Assembly: GCA_002722565.1 (NCBI GenBank)
Contig: PBMG01000001.1
Coordinates: forward strand, 280,692 to 344,691
DNA: 64,000 nt
Source of the DNA: Acidimicrobiaceae bacterium
GTDB taxonomy: Bacteria; Actinomycetota; Acidimicrobiia; Acidimicrobiales; Poriferisodalaceae
Direction of reading: 5' to 3'
The notes under the pieces are model-generated. The model had not been told where the DNA came from and did not search any database. It saw only the letters and a program-made list of their open reading frames with translations. The translations under genes were made by a program, and so were the position numbers. The number at the start of each line of letters is the position of its first letter. Within the stretch, counting starts at the first letter, position 1. This document shows, piece after piece, positions 7,983 through 16,001 of this stretch.

Positions 7983-9998
7983 GTGACAGCACCTCACCCA
8001 CTCGTAATCGGAATTGATACCGGCGGCACCTACACCGACGCGGTTGTCTACGCCCGAGACGCAGATGAGATCGTCGCCAAAGTGAAAGTACGGACCACTC
8101 ATGAAGATTTGGGCGCCTGCGTCTCTGCGGCGTTAAAGGCCGTTCTACTTAAGGCCTCTGTTGATGCTCCAGACATCCATTTGGTTTGCGTCTCCACAAC
8201 CCTTGCCACCAATGCCCTCGTGGAAGGAGGAGGTAGGCCAGCTGGACTCATTGCTATCGGCCTTGAGCCAGGCGTGACCGAAAGAAGGGGGTTGGCTGCC
8301 CTGACTGAGGAAAACCCTCTGCTACGTCTAGCCGGCGGCCATTCACCGTACGGATTGGAAAGTGTTCCCTTAGATCTCAGCCCGCTCCAAAATTGGTTGA
8401 CGGAGAACGACGAGAACTTGGAAGCTTACGCTGTCGTGGGTGCGTTCAGTGTTCGCAATCCAGAACATGAACTTGCAGTGGCAGCAGCAATCGAAGAGAC
8501 AACCGGCAAGCCCACGACCCTGAGCCACGAGCTATCCGGCCAGCTGGACGCTGCGAAACGTTCGGTAACAGCGTTATTGAATGCCCGTTTACTGCCGCTT
8601 GTGCGAGAGATGATCGTTGCGGTTGAGAACTCCATGGCCGGGCTTGGGATAAGAACCCAGCTAATGGTAGTGAGGGGTGACGGCTCCCTCGTGTCCTCTG
8701 ACTTTGTTAAGTCACGTCCAATCGAAACGATCCTGTCGGGACCTGCAGCAAGCGCTGCAGGTGCGGCCGCTTTGAGCGGAGTAAGGGATGGTGTCATTGT
8801 CGATGTCGGAGGAACCACCACTGATATTGCCGTGATTCGGGAGGGTAAGCCTGCATCTCGAACCGGTGGCGCCAAGGTAGCCGGATACGAAACTATGGTC
8901 AGCGCTATCCGCGTCCACACTGAAGGAATCGGAGGGGACAGCCACGTTCGCCATACGCCCTTGCGAAGTAACCCGCTCTCTATAGGCCCGCGCCGCGTCA
9001 CCCCGCTAGCTCTCGCCAGCACCGAAAGGCCCCAACTATTGGGGATGCTAGAAGCCCAACTCTCCAGACCAGTGCGAAATGAAAGCGACGGTATTTACCT
9101 TTGGGTTCAAGATAACGAGCACAGCTGGACGCCTCAGTCTTCAGCTGAGGCGAAGGTCTTTGACGCAGCTTGCAACTTCCCAGAAGGGATCAGCTTAGAA
9201 GACCTGGCCAGCTCGGGCTTAGAGCGTAACGCCACTGATCGAATGGTCGGCATAGGCATTTTAGGTCTTACGGCTTTCACACCGACCGACGCGGCGCATG
9301 TATTAGGAATTGATGAGCGCTTCGACCCGCTTGCATCAAAACGGGGGGCCGAGATCCTGGCTGGCCAACTGGACCATGTAGGGGTTCCCCTTGCTGACAG
9401 TGGCTCGCTCTTAGCCGCTAAAGTGCTTAGTTCGTTAGCACAGGGCATAGGAACAGCGGTCCTCACTGCCGGCGCGGACCACGATGGTCTACCGTCTCCC
9501 GAACTCAATTCAACAATCCAGGCGCTAAAGAGCCTGACCACCTCCGCTGTCGATAATCAGCTTTTAGAGATCGCTCTTTCGGTCAAAGAACCTTTAATTT
9601 GTGTTGGCGCCGCGGCGCCCATCTACCACGAAGAACTAAGTCACTATTTGAAGACCACCTGCACGGCACCAACGAATTTCGATGTGGCCAACGCGTATGG
9701 TGCTGCCATAGGTTCGATTATCGTCAGCAGCAACACCATGGTCAGCGCCCCACGAAGAGGGCTATTTCGGGTTCACGTCACCGAACCTCAAACCTTTTAC
9801 GACTTTCACCTGGCCCAAGCCTTTGCAGAAAAGGAGGCGGAGGGCGACCTGGCACGCAGAATGCATTTTGCAGGTGCAGCGAAGTTCACGATCGATCATC
9901 GTTGGACCGTAAGAGAGGTTGACGTCGAAGGTCGCCCGTTATTCATCGAAGCGAGCCTTCAATCGGAAGCCGAGGGTGCCCCTATTGGTCAGCCCTAG
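7983..9998 (+). CDS. Hydantoinase/oxoprolinase family protein, HyuA type, stand-alone
   Basis: About 671 residues with the actin-like ATPase fold of HyuA. GIDTGGTYTDAVV is near the N-terminus, STTLATNALVEGGG follows, and a second phosphate loop, VDVGGTTTDIAV, lies in the middle. HyuA proteins use ATP to open hydantoins, 5-oxoproline or related cyclic amides, usually with a HyuB partner. Here no HyuB gene is adjacent. The usual PGPACYGRGG signature is replaced by GIGGDSHVRH and SIGPRRVTPLA, which marks a divergent subgroup. I place the start at GTG 7983, where family similarity begins; GTG 7965 is possible. It overlaps the amidase tail to tail by 17 bases. Confidence 0.8.
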   Translation: MTAPHPLVIGIDTGGTYTDAVVYARDADEIVAKVKVRTTHEDLGACVSAALKAVLLKASVDAPDIHLVCVSTTLATNALVEGGGRPAGLIAIGLEPGVTERRGLAALTEENPLLRLAGGHSPYGLESVPLDLSPLQNWLTENDENLEAYAVVGAFSVRNPEHELAVAAAIEETTGKPTTLSHELSGQLDAAKRSVTALLNARLLPLVREMIVAVENSMAGLGIRTQLMVVRGDGSLVSSDFVKSRPIETILSGPAASAAGAAALSGVRDGVIVDVGGTTTDIAVIREGKPASRTGGAKVAGYETMVSAIRVHTEGIGGDSHVRHTPLRSNPLSIGPRRVTPLALASTERPQLLGMLEAQLSRPVRNESDGIYLWVQDNEHSWTPQSSAEAKVFDAACNFPEGISLEDLASSGLERNATDRMVGIGILGLTAFTPTDAAHVLGIDERFDPLASKRGAEILAGQLDHVGVPLADSGSLLAAKVLSSLAQGIGTAVLTAGADHDGLPSPELNSTIQALKSLTTSAVDNQLLEIALSVKEPLICVGAAAPIYHEELSHYLKTTCTAPTNFDVANAYGAAIGSIIVSSNTMVSAPRRGLFRVHVTEPQTFYDFHLAQAFAEKEAEGDLARRMHFAGAAKFTIDHRWTVREVDVEGRPLFIEASLQSEAEGAPIGQP

Positions 9999-11487
9999 CT
10001 GCCGCAACGGCAGCTGCTCGCCCAAGATCTCGACAACCCGGGTCTACTGAGCAGATAAGTTCGGAGTTTGGGCGCGGAACGGCGTACGTGGGGTCAGCCC
10101 TAAAGGCGTTCTCAAGACACGTCGCCATAGCCAAAAGCGACGAATCTTGGTACATCGGTCCCACACACTGGATACCGAAAGGCATCCCGTCCGCGTCTAG
10201 TCCGGCCGGGAGGGCCAGCACTGGGTGACCCACAACAGTCAAACAACTGGTAAGCCCGAGCCAGGCCATGTAGTTCTCGACAGGAACCCCGTCGACTTCC
10301 AGTGGGTGCAAGTCGGACCAAGGGAACGGTCCGACACTAACGCCTGGGCAAAGCACCGCATCAACCTCATCGAAGAGAGCGGCGAAGGCACGGAAAAGAT
10401 CTATCTGTTTTCTTCGGGCGCGAGCGATATCTAAAACCGTGGTAGCGAGAGCCGTCTCATAGCTACTGAAGACGTTTGGATTGAACGTTTCGTCAAATCC
10501 ATCAATCTCACGATGGTATTGAGTTGCGAAAATGTCCGCTCTGAGTTGCCAATCAACCTCAACGGCATCGGTAAGGTCAATCGATAGATCCACAATCTCC
10601 GCACCACAGCTTTTGAGGTAGCTAACGCGCGCTTCGAACTCCCGACGGACGTGCTCTGAGACCAAAAGGCCACCGAAATCATACGTGACTCCAAACTTCA
10701 GCCCTCTGATCGACGGCGGTTCTAAATTCAAGTAGGAGTTGGTATCGAGAGGAAAACTCATCGGATCAAGCTGACTTGACCGATCGCGCGTAGAGATTGC
10801 AGCCAACAGTAAGCCAACATCGCCGACGGTCCTAGCCATTGGGCCTTGAAGGCTGTAGTTGGTTTGAGTAATTGTTCGACCCTCATGAGGAACGGTGCCT
10901 GGGGTTGCCCTGTGGCCGACAATTCCGCTGAAGCACGCTGGAATTCGGAGGCTACCTCCATGATCTGATCCGGTGGCTAACGTCGCCATACCGGTAGCCA
11001 CTGCAACTGCAGACCCACCCGACGAACCGCCGCAGGTCAAATGGGGAGCATAGGGATTGCCGGTTGCACCAAATAGACGGTTGACCGTATTCGCCCCGAT
11101 GCTCATCTCTGGGATGTTTGTCTTGCCGATGATGATCCCTCCAGCGGCGCGAACCCGAGCGACGATTCCAGCATCACGTTTAGGTACATGGTTCTTGTAG
11201 AAGGCCGTCCCGTAGGTAGTGGCAATGCCTTTCGTGTCCTGCAGATCCTTAATAGCGACAGGTAAGCCGTGCAGAAGCCCGTCTCCCAGCCCTCGTTGTA
11301 AATCCTTTTCAGCACGCAGGGCTTCTTCTTGAGCGGACTCCTTAGCAACCGTCACAACCGCGTTCAGGGTCGGATTGAGCTCCTCGATACGTTCAAGACA
11401 CGAGTCCACCAGTTCAACCGGAGACAAGGCTTTGTCAAGGATCGCCTGCCTCGCCTCTACCGCAGTTAAGTCACAAGGGTCCGTCAC
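9982..11487 (-). CDS. Amidase signature family protein
   Basis: A 501-residue amidase-signature hydrolase, which cleaves linear amide bonds with a Ser-cisSer-Lys triad. All three residues are visible: Lys80 in VAIKDLQD, cis-Ser about 155 in CGGSSGGSA, and the nucleophile Ser179 in GSDHGGSLRIPA. Length and N-terminus are normal for GatA-like and carbamoylase-type members. There is no gatB or gatC nearby, so it is probably not the tRNA amidotransferase. The GTG start overlaps the crotonase stop (GTGA), indicating translational coupling. The neighbouring HyuA-like gene suggests a role in breakdown of cyclic or linear amides, by inference. Confidence 0.87.
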   Translation of the reverse strand: MTDPCDLTAVEARQAILDKALSPVELVDSCLERIEELNPTLNAVVTVAKESAQEEALRAEKDLQRGLGDGLLHGLPVAIKDLQDTKGIATTYGTAFYKNHVPKRDAGIVARVRAAGGIIIGKTNIPEMSIGANTVNRLFGATGNPYAPHLTCGGSSGGSAVAVATGMATLATGSDHGGSLRIPACFSGIVGHRATPGTVPHEGRTITQTNYSLQGPMARTVGDVGLLLAAISTRDRSSQLDPMSFPLDTNSYLNLEPPSIRGLKFGVTYDFGGLLVSEHVRREFEARVSYLKSCGAEIVDLSIDLTDAVEVDWQLRADIFATQYHREIDGFDETFNPNVFSSYETALATTVLDIARARRKQIDLFRAFAALFDEVDAVLCPGVSVGPFPWSDLHPLEVDGVPVENYMAWLGLTSCLTVVGHPVLALPAGLDADGMPFGIQCVGPMYQDSSLLAMATCLENAFRADPTYAVPRPNSELICSVDPGCRDLGRAAAVAAARADQ

Positions 11488-12314
11488 GCCTCTGACCTAA
11501 TTACATCAATGCCAGAGGGGTCTATGCGCCTGCCGTGGACCTCCATGTTGTGGCTATGGCCTACATGATGGAGACTGAAGGCAGCCTGCAGAGCGCTGTA
11601 CATACCCATCGCATCCACTGCTTGGTTGACGCTTTGCTTCGCCAAAGTCAGGCCAAACATTGGCCTCTTGGCAATATGAGCCGCAAGGTCCAGGGTCGCT
11701 TCTTCGAGTTGTTCTCGCGGCACCACCTTATTGACCATTCCACGATCCAATAACTCTTCGGCTCCTAAGGACCTGCCTGTGAACAACATTTCTTTAGCCA
11801 GGCGAGTGCCTGCTTCGAACGGGTGAGCGAAATACTCAACGCCGTTAACGTTGAAGGCGACCACCGGATCACTAAAGGTCGCGTCTTCGGAGGCAACTAT
11901 GAGATCCATAGGCCACACGAGCATCAAACCGCCGGCTATGACCTTTCCTTGGACCTGCGCAATTGTGGGTTTCGCTAGGTTTCGCCATCTCCAACAAAGA
12001 CCTAGGTACATTTCTGCTTCACGTGCCATGTAACCCTCGGTTCCCTCGGCGTCGAAATGGCATTGGGTTCCGACCGTTGGGAAATCTTGCATATTGGGTT
12101 CCGGGGCGGCCAGGTCATGGCCGGAGGAGAAATGTTTGCCTTCAGCTGCCAGAACAATTACACGGATTGAGTGGTCGGCCGCGGCTTCATCGAAGGCTGA
12201 GTTCAACTCGGACAGCATCAAATAGTCCTGGGCGTTCGCTGCCTCTGATCGGGTTAGCGTGATCCGCGCAACGCCAGCTACTGGTGTCTCATATTGAATT
12301 CGTTCGTAAGTCAT
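11484..12314 (-). CDS. Enoyl-CoA hydratase/isomerase-family (crotonase) protein lacking both catalytic Glu
   Basis: A 276-residue crotonase-fold protein. The CoA-binding loop HFSSGHDL and the oxyanion-hole helix GKVIAGGLML are present. The two glutamates that add water in true enoyl-CoA hydratase are missing: the first is Met in GGLMLVW and the second is Val in SDPVVA. Hydration is therefore unlikely; crotonase relatives of this kind act as hydrolases, isomerases, decarboxylases or C-C lyases. It is the first gene of a two-gene unit with the amidase, overlapping by four bases. GGGGAA lies just before the ATG. It is divergent from the monooxygenase at 12458. Confidence 0.82.
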   Translation of the reverse strand: MTYERIQYETPVAGVARITLTRSEAANAQDYLMLSELNSAFDEAAADHSIRVIVLAAEGKHFSSGHDLAAPEPNMQDFPTVGTQCHFDAEGTEGYMAREAEMYLGLCWRWRNLAKPTIAQVQGKVIAGGLMLVWPMDLIVASEDATFSDPVVAFNVNGVEYFAHPFEAGTRLAKEMLFTGRSLGAEELLDRGMVNKVVPREQLEEATLDLAAHIAKRPMFGLTLAKQSVNQAVDAMGMYSALQAAFSLHHVGHSHNMEVHGRRIDPSGIDVIRSEA

Positions 12315-12442
12315 GTTTTCCCCAACGTGATCAGGTTCGGATGTTAGGCCCCTTGTTAGAGCGTTAGAGAATAGAGGCCGTCGGCTTTAATGATTTACGC
12401 AACAATACCTTCGATGTCTTGACAAGCTATTTTGGACTCAGA

Positions 12443-12450
12443 GAGGGAGG
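12443..12450 (+). promoter_or_regulatory. Ribosome binding site of the Baeyer-Villiger monooxygenase
   Basis: GAGGGAGG lies seven bases before ATG 12458 (four before the in-frame GTG 12455). It excludes the upstream TTG at 12419 as the start. Confidence 0.6.
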
Positions 12451-12457
12451 CTATGTG

Positions 12458-14053
12458 ATGAGGCTGGTTGAAGAGTGTGACGTTCTCGTAGTCGGCGCAG
12501 GTTTCGGTGGCTTGTATGCCCTGTATTTGTTGAGGCAGGAAGGATTCCACGTAAAAGGCGTTGAAAGAGCGAGTGGGGTCGGTGGAACTTGGTTTTGGAA
12601 CCGCTATCCGGGAGCTCGGTGTGACGTCGAAAGTCTTCAGTACTCGTACTCGTTCGATGATGAATTGCAGCAGGAATGGGAATGGAGCGAGCGATACGCT
12701 GCCCAGCCTGAAATTCTTGAATACGCCGAACATGTAGCCGACAGATTCGATCTTTCGTCATTGATCGCGTTCGATACCAACGTCGAAGCAGCCACTTTCA
12801 ACGAAGACTCAGGCCGGTGGCGTGTTGAAACAAGCCAGGGCGTCTACGAAGCCCAGTTTCTAGTTGCAGCAACAGGGTGTCTCTCCACAACGAACCTGCC
12901 TAAGTTCGATGGCTTATCAAACTTCACAGGCGACGTGTTACACACCGGCCAATGGCCGCATGAACCGGTCGATTTCACAGGCCAACGGGTGGGAATCATT
13001 GGAACTGGATCTTCGGCCGTCCAAGCGATACCTGTCATAGCCGCTCAAGCCGCTCATCTGTCTGTATTCCAGCGGACGCCCAACTATTCCGTACCAGCTC
13101 GCAACGAACCTTTGGATCCCAGGGTCCAGACCGCTACTAAGCAGAACTATGAAGCTCTCAGGCAAGCGGCCCAGGAGGAGCGGTCGGGAATTCTATCTGT
13201 CTTTCCGCCGAATGAGGATTCAGCGAAAGACGCTGATCCGCTGGAGTTCAAGAATCGAATGGACGAACGCTGGGAGGAAGGCGGATTTGGCTTCTACCGG
13301 GCGTACGCGGACATCGGGATCGACCCAACTTCCAATGAGAGGGTCGCTGAATATGTGCGTAGTCAAATCGTCGATCTCGTTGATGACGCAGCTACTGCCC
13401 AGTTGTTGGCTCCAACCAACACAATCGCGTGTAAACGCCCGTGTCTCGACACTGGCTATTACGAAACCTTCAATTTGCCTCACGTCGAGCTGGTGGACAT
13501 CTCCTCAGAGGGTATTGAGGCCATTACCAGCGACGGGGTCAGGGCAGCGGGTCGGGATTTTGAGTTCGATGTACTTATCTTGGCTACTGGATTCGATGCC
13601 ATGACCGGTGCCCTCCTGAACATGAATATCACCGGCAAAGGCGGGTCAACGCTTAGTAACGCCTGGTCCGCCGGCCCCCGTAACTATTTGGGCTTAAGTA
13701 TTCCCGAATTTCCCAATCTCTTTACCGTCACTGGCCCCGGAAGTCCATCTGTGCTCACAAACATGATCATGGCGATTGAGCAGCACGTTGAGTGGATCAG
13801 GGATTGCTTAGTCGCACTCCGCCAAAAAGGCATCAAAACAATAGAAGCGTCGCCGCAGGCGGCTGATTCGTGGGTTGACCATGTGAACCGCATCGCTAAC
13901 CAAACTCTCTACCCCACTTGCAATTCTTGGTATCTGGGCGCAAACATTCCCGGCAAGACGAGGGTTTTCATGCCCTTGATTGGCTACCCGCCATACGCCG
14001 AGCGGTGCCAACAAGTAGCAGACAATAATTACGAGGGTTTCGCACTTGCCTGA
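12458..14053 (+). CDS. Flavin-containing Baeyer-Villiger-type monooxygenase
   Basis: About 531 residues with two Rossmann motifs: GAGFGG (residues 13-18) for FAD and GTGSSA for NADPH. Between them is the Baeyer-Villiger fingerprint FxGxxxHxxxW at 156-166 (FTGDVLHTGQW). FQRTPNYSVPARN and KRPCLDTGYYETFN are typical of the cyclohexanone/phenylacetone monooxygenase group. Such enzymes insert oxygen next to a carbonyl, making esters or lactones. The natural ketone is not predictable. The last eight bases overlap the macro-domain gene, whose TTG start depends on this gene's translation. Confidence 0.88.
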   Translation: MRLVEECDVLVVGAGFGGLYALYLLRQEGFHVKGVERASGVGGTWFWNRYPGARCDVESLQYSYSFDDELQQEWEWSERYAAQPEILEYAEHVADRFDLSSLIAFDTNVEAATFNEDSGRWRVETSQGVYEAQFLVAATGCLSTTNLPKFDGLSNFTGDVLHTGQWPHEPVDFTGQRVGIIGTGSSAVQAIPVIAAQAAHLSVFQRTPNYSVPARNEPLDPRVQTATKQNYEALRQAAQEERSGILSVFPPNEDSAKDADPLEFKNRMDERWEEGGFGFYRAYADIGIDPTSNERVAEYVRSQIVDLVDDAATAQLLAPTNTIACKRPCLDTGYYETFNLPHVELVDISSEGIEAITSDGVRAAGRDFEFDVLILATGFDAMTGALLNMNITGKGGSTLSNAWSAGPRNYLGLSIPEFPNLFTVTGPGSPSVLTNMIMAIEQHVEWIRDCLVALRQKGIKTIEASPQAADSWVDHVNRIANQTLYPTCNSWYLGANIPGKTRVFMPLIGYPPYAERCQQVADNNYEGFALA

Positions 14054-14612
14054 CGCGAGTCAAAGCACCCAGATCTCCGTCATTAAATGTGACATAACCA
14101 CCATGGATGTCGACGTCATCGTCAACGCCGCCAACAGCGGTCTTTCCGGCGGAGGAGGCGTGGATGGGGCGATTCATGCCGCTGCGGGTCCGGGCTTGAT
14201 CGAGGAATGCCAAGAAGTTTTCAAACGAGACGGACCCTGCACAACCGGCAACGCGGTCGTAACCAGTGGCGGCCGACTAAAGGCCACATGGATTGTTCAT
14301 ACCGTTGGACCCATCTGGGACCTTCACGGCCCAGCGGAAGCCACGGAACTCTTGACTCGCTGCTATCACTCTTCGCTTGATATCGCTGCGAGTGTAACCG
14401 CGAGCACCGTGGCGTTCTCGGCTATCAGCACCGGCGTATACGGCTTCCCAAAGGAGCTAGCTGCCCCAGCCGCAGTTTCAGCGGTGGCGAGTTGGTTGCA
14501 GGCCAAAGCAGGGACACACAATATGCAAGACATCGCCCTAGTTTGTTTCGACACACAAGCGTTCGAACTAACAAAGCTAGCCGTCGCTGCCCTTGACGGA
14601 GACTCGCCATAA
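14046..14612 (+). CDS. Macro domain protein (MacroD/O-acetyl-ADP-ribose deacetylase type)
   Basis: A 188-residue single macro domain. VIVNAANSGLSGGGGVDGAIHAAAG forms the ADP-ribose pocket and SAISTGVYGFPKE closes it; both are hallmarks of the MacroD class that hydrolyses O-acetyl-ADP-ribose or removes mono-ADP-ribose from proteins. The start appears to be TTG 14046, because the family's first strand (ISVIKCDIT) follows within a few codons and the next ATG lies inside the domain. It overlaps the monooxygenase by eight bases, an unusual partner that implies co-expression. Confidence 0.87.
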   Translation: MPDASQSTQISVIKCDITTMDVDVIVNAANSGLSGGGGVDGAIHAAAGPGLIEECQEVFKRDGPCTTGNAVVTSGGRLKATWIVHTVGPIWDLHGPAEATELLTRCYHSSLDIAASVTASTVAFSAISTGVYGFPKELAAPAAVSAVASWLQAKAGTHNMQDIALVCFDTQAFELTKLAVAALDGDSP

Positions 14613-14690
14613 TGCACCAGGTCACAGATTCGAACTTCAGATGTAGCCCTGAGGCAGGCATCATCGACGCTTCAGATGTGGAGCATGAAC

Positions 14691-14710
14691 CAGTGGTGCC
14701 TCTGCCACTG
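14691..14710 (+). other. Leader hairpin 1 upstream of the betaine transporter
   Basis: CAGTGG and CCACTG form a perfect six-base stem around an eight-base loop. It lies in the 168-base region between the macro-domain gene and the ABC operon. It may be part of a structured 5' leader; I could not match it to a known riboswitch. Confidence 0.3.
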
Positions 14711-14731
14711 TTATGTTGGCTCTGCCCCTTT

Positions 14732-14755
14732 GCGGCCGTTGGACGCTAGGGCCGC
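14732..14755 (+). other. Leader hairpin 2 upstream of the betaine transporter
   Basis: GCGGCC and GGCCGC form a six-base GC-only stem with a 12-base loop, 25 bases before the ATPase start. No T-run follows, so it is unlikely to be a terminator of the macro-domain gene. Confidence 0.3.
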
Positions 14756-14780
14756 CCGACAGAAAGGCCATGAGACCCCA

Positions 14781-16001
14781 ATGCCGGACAATGAGGAAAT
14801 AATTCGACTTGAAGAAGTCTTTAAAATTTTCGGCCCGCAGCCGCGCGGCAGAGCATTCGACCTCGCAAAGGCGGGGGTTCATAAGAATGAAGTCCAGAAG
14901 CAGTCGGGGCATGTCGTCGGCCTAAGCGATGTCTCTTTCTCGGTTAAAAAAGGGGAAATTTTTGTTGTGATGGGCCTATCCGGCTCAGGTAAGTCCACAG
15001 CAATTCGTACTGTAAATAAGCTTCACGACGTCACCTCCGGGCAAGTTCTGGTGGACGGCGTGGACGTGCAACAACTAGAAGGCAAGGAACTCCAAGCCTT
15101 CCGTCGCGAAAAAATGGGCATGGTTTTCCAGCACTTCGCACTTTTTCCACATCGCAACGTCATAGACAACGTTTCGTACGGCCTTAAGGTTCAAAAAGTC
15201 AATCGGTCGGAGCGTGACGCAGCTGCGATGCGTGCGCTTCAACTCGTAGGGCTACAGCCTTACGCCGATAACGTACCGAGCCAACTCTCTGGCGGCATGC
15301 AGCAACGCGTCGGACTTGCCCGCGCCCTCGCCTCTGATCCTGACATCCTTCTTATGGACGAGGCGTTTAGTGCCCTAGACCCGCTGATTCGAAGGCAAAT
15401 GCAGGATGAGTTGATGGCCATCCAGTCAGAAGTTCACAAGACCATCTTGTTCATCACACATGATTTGAACGAGGCCCTGAGAATCGGAGACCGCGTCTGC
15501 ATTATGAAGGACGGAGTGGTCGTTCAGATCGGCACTCCGGAAGAAATCCTCACCCAACCGGCGACGGGTTATGTCGCTGAATTCGTACAAGACGTAGACC
15601 AGGGTCGAGTAATCAAGGTCGAAGAAGTAATGGTTCCTGCCGAGCCAATTCATATAGAGACCGCATTCGATCAAGCGCTTGCAGCCCTTAACGAGTCAGC
15701 TGAACGCCTTGTAGTGGACGACTCCGGCAAGTGCGTGGGTCTGCTGACAAGGAGTGACTTGGAACGCGTTGCGAAACAAGGCACCCAAAGCTTGCAAAGC
15801 GCCGTTAGAACCGACGTTCCAGTTGCGGATCCAAGTCAGACCTTAAATGAACTTTACGCAGAAGCCGGAAGGGGTTTACCTATTGCCTGCTGTGATGAAA
15901 ACGGGCTGCTGATAGGAAGAATAGACCCCACCGCTGTTCTCGAGGAACTTGGACGCGTTGAGGCTCTCTCTGACGCATTTGAACGAGAGGTGTACATGTG
16001 A
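14781..16001 (+). CDS. Glycine betaine/proline-type ABC transporter ATP-binding protein with CBS pair
   Basis: A 406-residue ATPase of the ProV/OpuAA type energising uptake of betaine-like quaternary amines. Walker A GLSGSGKST is at residues 65-73, the Q-loop in MVFQHFALFPH, the signature LSGGMQQRV, Walker B ILLMDEAFSALD, and the switch His in FITHDLNEAL. DEAFSALDP and FPHRNV are hallmarks of this subfamily. The C-terminal 120 residues form two CBS-like repeats, which in OpuA relatives sense ionic strength or cyclic di-AMP. The start at ATG 14781 fits the family N-terminus. The stop overlaps the permease start. Confidence 0.9.
   Translation: MPDNEEIIRLEEVFKIFGPQPRGRAFDLAKAGVHKNEVQKQSGHVVGLSDVSFSVKKGEIFVVMGLSGSGKSTAIRTVNKLHDVTSGQVLVDGVDVQQLEGKELQAFRREKMGMVFQHFALFPHRNVIDNVSYGLKVQKVNRSERDAAAMRALQLVGLQPYADNVPSQLSGGMQQRVGLARALASDPDILLMDEAFSALDPLIRRQMQDELMAIQSEVHKTILFITHDLNEALRIGDRVCIMKDGVVVQIGTPEEILTQPATGYVAEFVQDVDQGRVIKVEEVMVPAEPIHIETAFDQALAALNESAERLVVDDSGKCVGLLTRSDLERVAKQGTQSLQSAVRTDVPVADPSQTLNELYAEAGRGLPIACCDENGLLIGRIDPTAVLEELGRVEALSDAFEREVYM

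Noticed and set aside
12419..12424. TTGACA as a -35 promoter element
   Set aside because: No matching -10 element lies about 17 bases downstream, where the ribosome site is instead.
14676..14780. N-terminal extension of the betaine ATPase
   Set aside because: The extra 35 codons cover the leader hairpins and resemble no ProV-type N-terminus.
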